Part shown: positions 34,681-45,885 of the stretch, piece after piece
Position numbering within the stretch: the first letter of the stretch is position 1
Layout of the letters: each line of letters begins with the position of its first letter
Notes under the pieces: model-generated
Database searches by the model: none
Seen by the model: the letters and a program-made list of their open reading frames with translations, nothing else
Told to the model about the DNA's origin: nothing
Translations under genes and position numbers: made by a program
From: Romanomermis culicivorax
Lineage: Eukaryota > Nematoda > Enoplea > Mermithida > Mermithidae
Assembly (NCBI GenBank): GCA_963922205.1
Contig: CAWUHX010000064.1
Location: forward strand, 868,001 to 932,000
DNA length: 64,000 nucleotides
Direction: 5' to 3'

Positions 34681-36539
34681 ATCAGGATTGAAGGGAAAAA
34701 ACTGAAACAGAGGTAAGAAAACCTAACTCCTTAATTTGCCTCCCAATTACATAGTGAAAATGAGGAGAGGATCTTCTCCAGATTTTATCTAACACAAAAG
34801 AACACTTACGCATACAAAACGTTAGTAGGCGAGAATTATATGAAACTCCCACGTACAAATATTCTTTTGGCACGGGGGGGGGGGGGGCGAACCAATGCAA
34901 AACATATAATACTAATAATGAGGGAGTGAACCAAACGCACACGTGCCGATTTGCACTACAGTAAGACGTCTCTTGATGGTCCGCGTCGCTCGCTCCACTT
35001 TGTACTAGCGTCTCTTCGTAAAAACGGCAAACACAGTGATAATCCTGCAAATTGGCGGAAATACACTACAACAGGCGGCCACCGATTCAATGGTCCGACA
35101 AAGTTTTAACACTGATCGTTTCAAAAACTGTTTCATTTGAGCCACCAATATTGCTTCACCTTTTTTCCTGTGGTCAATTGACTTGCATATCTGCTATGGC
35201 TTTTTCAAATGATATTTTTCAGCAACGAGACTGTAAAACTCGGAGTAATTATTATGATCTGTTTGCTTTTTAATTTGGTGATGTGTGAGTTTTCTGACGA
35301 TCAATGGTCAAACAAAATAGCTGGTTTTTGGTTTAGAAAAGCAGAAAATGCATTTGTTAGTGGTAAGAACATAGAATAAACACTAAACGTGACTTCCGTA
35401 TTTTAGTGTACAATCAATATAATTTTGTTAGATTCGGGGTTAATCCACAGGCCACCTATTTGAATATTTGTCACACCAAAACTGCATTACAGAAATTCCT
35501 AGATGATGGCCCTTACCGATATTTGTCTTGACTAGTGGAATGCTTCACCCTTGAAGATGAAGTTTGTAAGAGCGAAAAACGTGAATAGATGTCTTTGTCA
35601 GTTACAAAGAAATCCCCACTCCCAGACTGATTCCATGAACAACTTTTTTCTCTAACTCTGTAAATTTAACTAATTTATGCTTAGTGTTTCATGAATTGCA
35701 ATTCTTCTAAATAAAATTGAATGAAGTATGACTTATAGAACAAAGGGGAATACGAATTTTAAAGTTAGAATGGAGAATGGCTCGGACATTGCACGTCCTT
35801 CTCCAACAACAAAAATGAGGCTTTTCACCTGGAAATCTTGACCATTTTCTTGCCTAGATATATGCAGCTATGCAGCATTTAACTCATATTCTTTTGATTT
35901 GAATTCTAAAACGAAGGGGTGTTTTCTCTATTTTCGCTTATTTTTGGTCAATTTGGTGGCCCAAAGGCTCAGCACACTCACCGAAACTGCTATATTTTGG
36001 ATGAATTAACCACTTACAGTAATTTGAAGTATTTAATTGGGTATATGTCATACATTTAGAGCTTGCTTCCAACTCTTTCCAAAAAAATTGGTATTTCAAA
36101 AAAATAGACTATAGGTCTAATATGTTGAAAGATTTCACGTTTTGCTTAACATGCCTGAAATTGATTGACACCCGCATTTATGAAAGATCGTAAAATAAAA
36201 TCGGCTGATTGAAGTGACACGTATAAATCATACATGTAAGGGACATACATGCATGTGGGGAGTTTGGAGGGGGGTTGACGATTCTTGCTGACCCCCAGTA
36301 GATTTGACTCCCCCAGTAATGATTGAGAAGTTGACGTGGGAAAATGAGCAAGAGAGAAGAGAAAGTTGTCATAAAAACGGAAATGATGGTGTAGTTTGAC
36401 AATTTTTCTAAACAAAGCATACTTGATTCCAAAGGAGTAACATTAAAACATTAAAAAGTGGCAAATTATTTCACATAGTTGTAACAATATGCTGCTTGGA
36501 CGTCAGAAGACTTTCTGAGACCTTTCTTTTCATTTATCA
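34681..36539. other. Unassigned spacer
   Basis: Holds a G homopolymer run near 34867-34880 and a short CCCCCAGTA-type patch near 36290-36320 related to the G/C-rich repeats. No gene supported. Confidence 0.4.
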
Positions 36540-36990
36540 AGAACAAAAAAATTTTTGTATTCCACCCCCTGTCCTGGCTGACCCCCAGCAGAATTTTTAT
36601 GCTGTGCATGTATGTTAACGGAGCACGGAGGTCTGGTGGAGGGGGGGGGTCGGCCCACTTTTTTGGGGCCGCGGGTTAGTAATTCCCAAAATTTAGGAGG
36701 GAAGGGTCTCTAAAGAGAAAGAATTCGATTTTCTCACGAAAAAGGTCCGAAAAATAGTTCAAAAAATAATAATTTTTTTCTAAAAAGACCGAAAAAATGT
36801 ATTCGTGGCGCGAAGCACCGAGAAAATTGACGTTTTTGACCATTTCCGACCAAAAGCATATGGGTCCCACGGCTACCATATGGCTAGCCATAGGATTGGA
36901 AAATTCTGGGGAGGGTCGCCCAATGGCTAGCCATATGGCCGGCGATTTCTGGAGCGGAGGTTCCTATAGCACTTCCCCCCAAATTACATG
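36540..36990. repeat. G/C-homopolymer-rich dispersed repeat, copy 2
   Basis: Shares the edge CCCCAAATTACATGTATGG and blocks such as CCCCCAGCAGAATTTT and GGGGGGGGGTCGGCCC with the repeat family at 22778 and 52905. It contains a nested short palindromic patch, ATGGCTAGCCAT, three times (near 36880, 36923 and overlapping forms). Confidence 0.45.
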
Positions 36991-37889
36991 TATGGTATAA
37001 ATGGGTCTTATTCCATAAGATCGCGTAATGGGGAAAATTTCCTTATATCCAGATAACTGCAGCGGCAATGATACAAAAAGCTGCACTTTAACTGACTTCT
37101 ATAAAAGTTTCGAATTAATAGGTGCTGAAATGATTGTGCTTTGAAATTACCCAATTATACTATAGGACGTCAGCCAAAACTATTTCACGCAAAAAGATAA
37201 TTCAATTCATACTGGTGGCTGGAATGACACAATAGCTGAAGTGGTCTGTATGGAACTGTGATATTGGGCATTTACTCAAGACTATGAAGATAATAAATTA
37301 CTGATGGTGGCTTTAAGCTTCAAGCCTCGAAACAGACTGTCCCGTTACGTTTGATCATTACCTTACTGCAATGGCATTAGTTTTATCGAAGTGTCTGCTA
37401 GCTCTCTTGGACATGATAGTCAGATTGTTTAACAGAATTGCTGTACTCTATTCATTTTGAAATGACCGATGTAGCTAGATCACAGAAAAAATTCTATCTA
37501 AACTTAAGGTAGACTCATTAACCCTGCTCGATGAATGTTTCACTCATGATACACAATCCTTGATGACTGTCTTCTTGAATCATTTCAAAGCTACCACAGT
37601 TGATTTCCAGATCTGTAGTCAGGCTGGAACTTTGACCGCCGCATGAATCATTTTAAAATGAATGGATTGGTGATGAAAATTGATATTCAGCACGTAAATT
37701 GGAAGTCCCGAGCATTGAAAGTCTACTTTTTTCTACAGAAATGCATCCCATTCGGAAAAGAAGTACCCAAATTCGATGCTTTTCGTCTTGCATTCGCGAT
37801 TCGGATTGCTTTGGTGGAAAGTGTTTGATGTTTTGTTGTAGCGCTTCAAAGAATAGGAAAAAGAAAATAATGTAGAATGCAATGAATTC
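36991..37889. other. Unassigned spacer
   Basis: No gene, RNA or repeat recognised. Frames at 37643-37828 (+) and 37653-38021 (-) overlap and lack features. Confidence 0.4.
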
Positions 37890-38507
37890 TTCCCGTATTG
37901 TCATCATTGTTTGTATTTTGTGTGCGAACTTAGCCCGACAATTATACCCGTGTTTTTTGAATATGATAAATACCAAGTGCAATCTGCTTTCCATTACAGA
38001 AATTAACAAACAGTATTTCACAAACTAATGTAGAATTGTCTGAATTGCATAAGATCAGAATGATTTATATTTTCTCTAGAAGTATATTTATCACCCTAGA
38101 TTTTTATCTTGAAATTGCGAGTACGTAATATTGTGTCTCAATATTTTTCATAAGATATACTACAGTGGCGGATAAAATCAGGTTACGATTTTTGACTGTT
38201 AGTTCTAATGCGTATGTTTTGTCAACATTCATCAATCCACATACCTTCTGGTTGCAATCCATTCATTTTTAGAGAAAGAGGAAGGCTCGATGAATTCAGA
38301 AGATCAATCAGAATCGAACACATTTTTTTGAGTACTAAATGTGTAAATGAAGAACATCGAAACATTCAGTTCATTTCAAATTTTTGCATGAGCATCAATT
38401 TTTTTCTTTTAGCCAAGGATGTGAAAAAGGACAGCTAGCGAAAACAACAAAATCATAAAACTAACACGTTAAACGTAGTTCTGCTAATTACTCATTTGCA
38501 AGACTGG

Positions 38508-38740
38508 AAAAAAATTTGTTTTTCTTGAAATGCCTCTAAATTATAAAAGTGGACAGCAGGTACTATTTTAGATTTTTACAATTTTCTGTTGCACCACTCA
38601 TGGCCTGAGACTGAAAATTCGTGACCATAATTAATAACAATTTTTTGGATTAAAAATTCTCCTTTCAAAAGTTTGTGTATGCCATTTTGACGAAATATTT
38701 TTTTTCAATTTAGAAGCACTTTTATTTTGGCTTGTATTAC
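38508..38740. mobile_element. MITE family M1, diverged copy d
   Basis: TTTGTTTTTCTTGAAATGCCTCTAAATTATAAAAGTGGA at the left and TCAATTTAGAAGCACTTTTATTTT at the right follow the family's end layout, with the interior much decayed. The matching place in the other direct-repeat copy (near 53390) lacks it. A truncated relative lies at about 40320-40400. Confidence 0.55.
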
Positions 38741-39068
38741 CCAATTTTTTCCAATTCTTTCGAATTTGGAATACCCATTGAATTGAAGCACTCATAAGGA
38801 TTTTGGTTTTGAGTCAGCAATCTATTCGGGCATTTAAAAAAAAATTAATGTCAAATTTATTATAAGCACTCATACAAATAGAAAGCAAAGACTATTTATA
38901 AATTTTCAATTTATCAAATTATAATGAACGTAGCAGCATTGATCTTTCCAGCAATATTTATCTTTTATCCTACAATCGCCCCTTGTCTTGCACTTTTGCT
39001 CGCATGCTGTAAGATATGACAAATTGTTTGGGATATGTACAGTCAACCAAATCCATAAGATATGGTAT

Positions 39069-39966
39069 TGTAACGTACCTGCTAAAGCAGTACTGTAAAT
39101 ATGTAGCATACTGTATGTGATAGTCAATTATTAAATATTAATTCTTTTTTCGTAATTTATCGTCTCAAGGGTGTCTGGGATTCACACCCAAACATTCCTC
39201 TAAAATCATGTGAAGTACTTTATTTTGATCCGTTCCCACCTCGGTAGCCCAATTAAGATGCCCCAATTAATTTGCACAAGCGACAGCTGGTCTCCTAGAA
39301 CCTACACTAAACCACACATTCCACGGCTATGGTAATCCCCCGTAAAAATCGTAAACAACACCTGCACACAGTAAAATAAGTAAAAGCCTCGCCAGACAGT
39401 AGTCTCAAGTGCAATGGTAGCGACGGCTCCACAAAACATGCGTACACAGAGAAACAGATACAGGAAGCATGAACAGAAGCACAGAGGTGTGGCTAAGCCC
39501 ACCGTAGGAAGCAAGCAAGACACGAAAAACATGCCATACTAGAAAAGCATTAAAGCGCGTGACTAAATAAGCATGAATAGTAAAGCGGGAAGCGACGATT
39601 GGGGGAAGAAGATGGACAGAAGCACGACCTCCAGCAACGCCCAGAGAGTGGCCAAAAACGTCGTATTTAAAGAGAAGCAAAGCGTGATTTTGTTATTATT
39701 GTTGTAATTCTCAGTTTTCGATCCCCCCGCCCCGTTTAATTGCAAGCATTTTTATATTGCAAGCGAGCACCCTTTTTTCAGAAGCAGTTAAGCCGTTGTT
39801 GTAACTCGCCGCGTTTCCCGTTTGTTGTTGTCGACGTCTCAAAGCAGCCGTCGATTATTATTATCCGTATCGCCCCGTATTATCCGTCCCCCATTCCGTC
39901 CTTGTACGCCATTTTGACCATCCGTAATTGGATAAAGTAAAGTGCTTCACAAATCTGGTTGTTACA
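39069..39966 (+). repeat. Solo LTR of the A/B retrotransposon family
   Basis: 898 bp from TGTAACG to GTTACA, without internal sequence, flanked by the 4 bp target duplication GTAT (39065-39068 and 39967-39970). The corresponding site in the second direct-repeat copy (near 53725) is empty. It is a product of LTR-LTR recombination and is more diverged from the LTRs of A and B than those are from each other. Confidence 0.94.
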
Positions 39967-40734
39967 GTATTTGTAGCTGAATGATCAGTTTCTTATGTCA
40001 GTTTCTTGTTTATGCAAAGTGTGATCAAAAAGAATAGTAGCAATGCCGGGTTAAATTGCAATTGAATTTTCGAGGCATTTTATAGCTCTGTGGTCAAACT
40101 TGAATACGAATGAAATTTTTAGTTAGTTCTCATTCTTCAATGTGTTTCATTCTCCTCTTGCCTCCATTGAAGCCATTAAAACATGACTGGAAAAATCAGA
40201 GTTCCATACAAAAAATGAAAAACAATGTCCAAATGTGAGTCTTGTTTCATCAATCAAACTGTATACATTACGGTCGTCCAGCATTGCCTGCTAACTGCAG
40301 TTTTTAAGTGCAGTTCATCAACTATAGTTTGTTTTTCTTCAAATGCTTCTAAATTATAAAAGTTGAAAGCGAGTGCATTTTATTAAAAAGCAAACTGTAT
40401 ACAATTTGTTCAACGAGATAAATCAAACTTATTATTAGCTCTAATGATAAAACTACCAAAAATAATTCACCAAAATTACGACAATGATACATAAAGCTTT
40501 CTAGGAGGAAGAAAAAGATGCTAGAAAAAAAATTGACTGAAAATGCTTTTATCAAAACAGAATGACGTTTTAGCATGAGAATTCCCAATCGGTCACAGAA
40601 AAACCTGCTCAGTTCATGACATTACAAAAATAATCAAGCGTCCATGAAGTTTGGAGCATCCTCTTGGAACGAGAAACTATAAAACACGAAATTTTTGTAA
40701 GCGTTATACACCGTTTTAACTTTTTATACGCTTA

Positions 40735-42516
40735 AGGCCCTGTTATACTTCCCCGCGAGGTACCGCCGCGCGGTACCGCGCGGCGCCGGTTGTCCTATTC
40801 ATACTAACAAGCGGCACCGCTTTTTTACTTTTGGATTTTGCTCTTGTCAAAAAATGCGCATTTCTCGTCTCGACAAATACGAAATACAAAAAACGCGAAA
40901 AAAATGAAAAAAACGGAAAAAATCGAAAAATAAAAAGCGCAAAAGAAAAATGAAATCAATCATTCCTACACAGAGCAGATATAAGCTTGCAAAAAGCCTA
41001 GTCTAAAGATTTTGGGCTCTTGCTTCAATTTGCTTCTCATTCCAACGATTAATAGCTTTTGAACTGCAGAGAAATATCAATTTTATATAAATTGATTTTG
41101 AAAAATTGAATATACAGGGTACGCCAAAAAAAGGCGACCAGTGCTGACTTCCATAACTTTTGAACGGATAAAGGTTTTATAACGCAGAATGTTGCATTAG
41201 AATGCCCTGTTTGTCTTTGTTACGAGGCCCAAATTTTATGCTTCCAGCATTGATGATTACTGTACGAACAGAAATTTAGTAAAAAAGATCATTTTTCAAA
41301 AAGTAAAAGTTGTGAGATGAAAGTAAAAGTTGTGAAATGAAAGTAAAAGTTGTCCTATTGTGAAAAAAGTTTTGTAAAGCTGTTTACACACAACAATACT
41401 TTAAAAATCACCCAGATTTGTAAGTTACACGTAATTTAAAGTCAACAACTTCTTGTTTCAATATGATCAAAATTTCGCCAAAGTCAAGAGCTTTTGTTAT
41501 GAAATTGGAAAAAAGCAAAATTGAAGCAAATTCAATTCTGTCACTGACCAGATCGAAAAACGATTAAAATTATTGGTGAAACAGAAATTGTGCTTTTCTG
41601 CCGTGAAACATGTTGATTCTGTAAATTTTCAAATACTCGTTATAAAAAATCGACGTTTAGTATTTTTGATTTTAGTCAGTCAATATTCAAGAAATCTGAC
41701 TGAAACTTTGCAGTCTTTATGCCAGATGATTTATATATCGATGACAGAAAACCGCACAAAAAAAGCTTCACCCGTTCGAAAGCTATAAAAGTCAGTACCG
41801 GTTGCTATTTTTATGGCTCACCCTGTATATACACATTTATTCATTCAGATATGTGCTATAAACAGGATCCAGATCTGATCTGTGTCCAGTCGGACCTGCT
41901 GTTTAGGACCCAGATTCAAAGTGGATACATCCTTTCCCTAGTATTCGGGAAATCGGGACGTTCAGGGAATAGGGGCTAATGCATTTTTCGGGGAAATAGC
42001 AAATTTATTCATTATTCGGGGAATAGGGACAATCGGGATATTTTGCGGAAAATTCGGACAATCGGGATATTTGCGGAAAAGGGACGTTGGGGGAATGAAG
42101 ACACAAGTACACTTGCTGTAGGAACATGTTTACACCTACTTTGCATATTCATAATTTTTACACATTAATGTCTTCATTGCTAATTGAGTGATCAACTTCT
42201 TAGTAAATCTTCATTGAAAATTAAGTAATCAATTTGTTAAAATAATTTGACATGTGTCAGAATTCGCCATTCAAGTGGAAAATATGATTTAACTACATGT
42301 ATAGATGTCACAATATGCAACAATATGTTACAACAACAGTATGCTGCAACTTTAGAGCACATAAATTGTTCGAAAATTTCGGTTCAGTTGAAACTTGATG
42401 GTGGCGCCGCAAAAATTACAAAAACCTATTCATACTTCAAAGGTGGTACCCGGCCGGCGCCGCATTTTAGTATGGATATAACAACCGGCGCCGCGCGGTG
42501 ATGTATGACAGGGCTT
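40735..42516. mobile_element. PIF/Harbinger-like TIR element (non-autonomous), with nested mariner-like element
   Basis: Starts AGGCCCTGTTATAC and ends with the complement of AAGCCCTGTCATAC. Beyond this the GC-rich inverted arms GCGCGGCGCCGGTTGT are shared. Flanking TTA (40732-40734 and 42517-42519) is a 3 bp target duplication typical of PIF/Harbinger. The paralogous site at about 54590-54605 (CTTTTACTCTG) is empty. No transposase is recognisable. The segment 41940-42090 holds several GGGAATAGGGAC/ATCGGGATATT repeats. Confidence 0.85.
41113..41827. mobile_element. Mariner-like MITE nested in the Harbinger-like element
   Basis: 715 bp with about 55 bp imperfect terminal inverted repeats starting TACAGGGT(A/G)(C/A)GCCA and including CTGACTT..ATA.CTTT.GAACGG at both ends, flanked by TA. 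The CAGGGTG-type ends fit Tc1/mariner derivatives. The frame at 41573-41788 (+) is not a transposase I can recognise. Confidence 0.85.
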
Positions 42517-43570
42517 TTACTGTGAGGCATGTACTCTTTTATGTCTACACTTCTACGTTGGACATTCTGTGGAGATGGTGCAAGATGTGAAGACGGTTTC
42601 GATAATCCAGAGCCAAAAGAACAACAACCATGTATGAGCACTTCGCTGCTATAAAATAGAGAGCAACAATGAAAAGAAGTAACCAGGCCATTCATGATTA
42701 TGAATTTCAGATTACGTTTCTGGCAGTTTCGTTGATGCATTGTTATTCCTATAGAAACTTGTTCAGCAAACAAAGAGCCTGAAGCAACACGTCAATGCGC
42801 AATAAATACTTCATACAAAAGGTTGCACATTTTTCATAAAGTAAAAAAGCTTTATTTCATGCATGAGCAATTATTTCTTGACTGCAAATTTTGATCACCG
42901 AATCTAGAATAAGTCTGAAGCTGCTTTTAACTATGATCTTCACTGCTACAGCCATAACAACACTGATCTCAGGATAAAGCTGCAAAAGTGTGACTGTAAA
43001 TTTTCATCACCGAATATGTTAAATCCTCAACAATTACACCATTAACCAAATTTTGTCAAAATACTTCAAGTTATTTATTGCATTAAATTTTGATTTGATT
43101 GCTACAGATCATTTTTTGAGTAGTGTAGTGCATCTAAAAATTATCCAATCAACCATAATATCGCAATCACTATGATGATAAAACCTACCTGTTGATTACT
43201 ATTCGGCGACTATTTTTGAGTGATATCGTGCTATAGTTTCTATTTAAATGTTATTTTTCCAGAAAGAGTTGAAAGCAGGCATTGCAAGTACTGCATACGT
43301 TTGATGCGATTTCTTCAATTACTGTAGATGGTAATTGTTTTGAGAGTGAAGTAGTTTGGTGACAATGCACACTTTAAGACCATCAATTTTAATCAAAATA
43401 TTAGCATCAATCCTTCCAGTTCAAATGGGAGATGACAGAGTCTGGTAAGAAAGAAAATAATCAAGATTCATTACAGAAAACCTTCCTTTGTCTCGTTCAG
43501 AGGGTTAGTGAAAATTCTTATAATTCAAGTTATTAAATATGTAGGTAGTACTTTGGGGCCCTTAAGGGCG

Positions 43571-44467
43571 TGTAACGTACCTGCTAAAGCAGTACTGTAA
43601 ATATGTAGCATACTGTATGTGATAGACATTTATTAGATATTATTTTATTCTCACATTTTATCGTCTCAAGGGTGTCTGGGATTCACACCCAAACATTCCT
43701 ATAAAATTATGTGAAGTACTTTATTTTGATCCGTTTGCACCCCGGTAGCCCAATTAAGATGCCCCAATTAATTTGCACAAACGGCAGCTGTTCCCCTAGA
43801 ACCTACACTAAACTACACATTCCACAGCTACCGTAATCCCCCATAAAAATCGTAAACAACACCTGCACACAGTAAAATATGTAGAAGCCCCGCCAGACAG
43901 TAGTCTCAAGTGTAACGGTAGCGGGGGCCTCACAAAACATGTGTATACAGAGAAACCGATACAGGAAGCATGCACAGAAGCACAGAGGTGTGGCCAAACC
44001 CACCGTAGAAAGCAAGCAAAGCACAGAAAGCATACAGTACCAGGAAAGCATTAGAAAGGCGTAACTTAGGAAGCATAAAAAGCGTAGCAGGAAACGAGGA
44101 TTGGCGGAAGAAGATGGACAGAAGCTTGACCTCCAGCGACGCCCAGGGAGTGGCCAAAATCGCCGTATAAAAGAAGAAGCAAAGCGTGATTTGATCATTC
44201 TTATTTTTGTGGTTTTACAATTTTTGACTTCCGTGCTCGCCCCATCCTTTTTATACATTTGCAAGGGGCCGATTATCCGAAAGCAACTTAAACCGAGGCC
44301 CCCATTCGTGTTATAAATCGAAACGCGTTTTGTATTGTCGACATTCAAGCGACCGTCGATCGTTAGTGTATATTCGCCCCGTATTTGTACCTCCATGCCC
44401 CTTTTGTCCCTGCCGTATCGACCGATTGGTTAGAAGTAAAGTACCTCACACAAATCTGGTCGTTACA
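43571..44467 (+). repeat. 5' LTR of element B
   Basis: TGTAACG..CGTTACA, with TATAAAAG at 44166-44173 and an internal Tsp-like CGACCGATTGGTTAGAAG block near the end shared by all copies. It supplies promoter and polyadenylation functions for the element by family analogy. Confidence 0.95.
44166..44173 (+). promoter_or_regulatory. LTR TATA box (element B)
   Basis: TATAAAAG about 300 bp before the end of the 5' LTR, in the same place as in element A and the 3' LTR. The likely transcription start is some 25-30 bases downstream. Confidence 0.6.
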
Positions 44468-44472
44468 TATTT

Positions 44473-44490
44473 TGGTGACCATACCATACC
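44473..44490 (+). other. Candidate primer binding site (element B)
   Basis: TGGTGACCATACC begins five bases after the 5' LTR end. TGG would pair with a tRNA 3' CCA. The primer tRNA was not identified. Confidence 0.5.
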
Positions 44491-44772
44491 GTTAACCAGT
44501 GGAACTCCCAGCCCCAATTAGGTGTACTCTTATCCGGGCATTTAGAAGCATTAGATAATACAGTAGTAATCATTCCCAACAGTAAGACAGTATTCGTAGA
44601 AAGCAAACTGGAAATCCCCTTCAACGAAACATTAAGCGATTTAAACTTTAATTTAAACTCATTTAAACACGCTGTATTCATTTCACGCTGTATTCATTTA
44701 AACTCATTTGAACGAATACAGCGTGAAGCAAAACTTGAAGCATTTAAGCAGAAATCACAGCGTAAACCTAGA

Positions 44773-45885
44773 ATGACCCACCAAACGCAAGATCATTTAG
44801 GAGAAATCGTTAGAGAACAGATAAACGATTTATTTTCAGAACATTTTCGTACTCTACGCACACAATTGAATCAGAATACAGCAAACCCTACCCTAATAGA
44901 CGATCTAAGAACAGCAAACATTCGTAATAACATGGCAAATAATTTCTATGCGAAACCTACAGTATTCACGGGCGGCATGACCCAACATTTTGGTGAATGG
45001 AACAAAAGATTAGAACAATTCATGGCACTCCAAGGCATGAAAGATACAGACGTACAGTTAAAGTTGGCATGTTTAGAGATTCATTTAGGAGGAGCCGCAT
45101 TAGCAAAGTTCAAAAGTTTAGCAAATTCCGAAAACCCTCCCCACACATACGAGCAGTATAAAGTTGCATTACAGGCATTTTTCCCAAACAATCGAGATAA
45201 TGAGCTACATCAACAATTTTTACGCGAAAGAAAACAAAAGCGTTCAGAAACAGTAACTGAATTCTTATTTGATCTAGAACATCTCGCAACCCTCGCCTAC
45301 CCTAACTTCAACACAGACGCACGAGAAATGATCATAAAACCCCTCTTTGTAGAAGGTATACAAAACGAAATCAGAGAAGCAATTAAGTATAGACGGTTTG
45401 CAATTCTAAAAGAAATGTCAGACGAAGCAGCTTACATTGAACAGCAAATCCTTAGAAATGAGCTAAAATCTAGCACCCTTCCATTTATACCCCCAAAACC
45501 CGAACCCATCTTTTCCCTAACCAAAAATACAGATCAACAGGACCTCTTGCGTCAGTTACAACAACAAGTAAAAGATTTACAGTTGCAGATCAAACAAAAA
45601 CCTCAACCCCCACAACAGAGTAGCTACAGCAATTTCAGTAACAATACTTTCAGCAGGAATAATGCTTACAGGAACAATACCACCCCTAGGCAACCCACAT
45701 GCTTCAAGTGTGGACTAATCGGACACGTAGTTCGTAATTGTAAATCAGTAGGCACCCGAAAATCATGTGAAATCTGTTTTCGTAATAATCACAGTATGCG
45801 TGATTGTAAAAGTCGATGCATCCACTGCTCCCAAGCAGGACATAGACCTGATAACTGCCTTTCGAAACCCTACTCAAATTTTTAA
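44773..45885 (+). CDS. gag: Gag polyprotein of element B
   Basis: 370 codons from the first in-frame ATG. Residues about 60-220 form a retrotransposon Gag/capsid-type helical region (FGEWNKRLEQF, YPNFNTDAREM). A Gln-rich linker follows, then three CX2CX4HX4C zinc knuckles at 310-323, 332-345 and 349-362. Gag packages the element RNA. The frame ends in TAA at 45883-45885, but the same frame continues directly with a fourth perfect knuckle (CSICKQRGHTSRYC) and then the glycoprotein-Pol region. Upstream the frame is also open, without an ATG, for 98 codons from 44479 just behind the primer site; that stretch reads like protein. The true N-terminus may lie there, with a lost or non-AUG start. Confidence 0.92.
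   Translation: MTHQTQDHLGEIVREQINDLFSEHFRTLRTQLNQNTANPTLIDDLRTANIRNNMANNFYAKPTVFTGGMTQHFGEWNKRLEQFMALQGMKDTDVQLKLACLEIHLGGAALAKFKSLANSENPPHTYEQYKVALQAFFPNNRDNELHQQFLRERKQKRSETVTEFLFDLEHLATLAYPNFNTDAREMIIKPLFVEGIQNEIREAIKYRRFAILKEMSDEAAYIEQQILRNELKSSTLPFIPPKPEPIFSLTKNTDQQDLLRQLQQQVKDLQLQIKQKPQPPQQSSYSNFSNNTFSRNNAYRNNTTPRQPTCFKCGLIGHVVRNCKSVGTRKSCEICFRNNHSMRDCKSRCIHCSQAGHRPDNCLSKPYSNF

Larger units (their letters stand above)
37890..43150. repeat. Large direct repeat, copy 1 (interrupted)
   Basis: Matches 52670-55215 in the same orientation and order. Examples are ATTGTTTGTATTTTGTGTGCG at about 37906 and 52679, GTAGCAGCATTGATC near 38931 and 53589, and CAAGCGTCCATGAAGTTTGG near 40636 and 54500. 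Without its insertions (MITE M1 remnants, solo LTR, Harbinger-like element) the unit is roughly 2.5-3 kb. It could be an old tandem duplication or two copies of an unknown repeat. I find no conserved reading frame in it. Confidence 0.8.

Noticed and set aside
43803-44396. Long antisense frames in the LTRs (also at 5702, 39302 and 51835), Cys/Leu-rich
   Set aside because: They are open in copies that share recent descent, vary in length between LTRs and have no start, domain or homology support. Their similarity reflects LTR similarity rather than selection.
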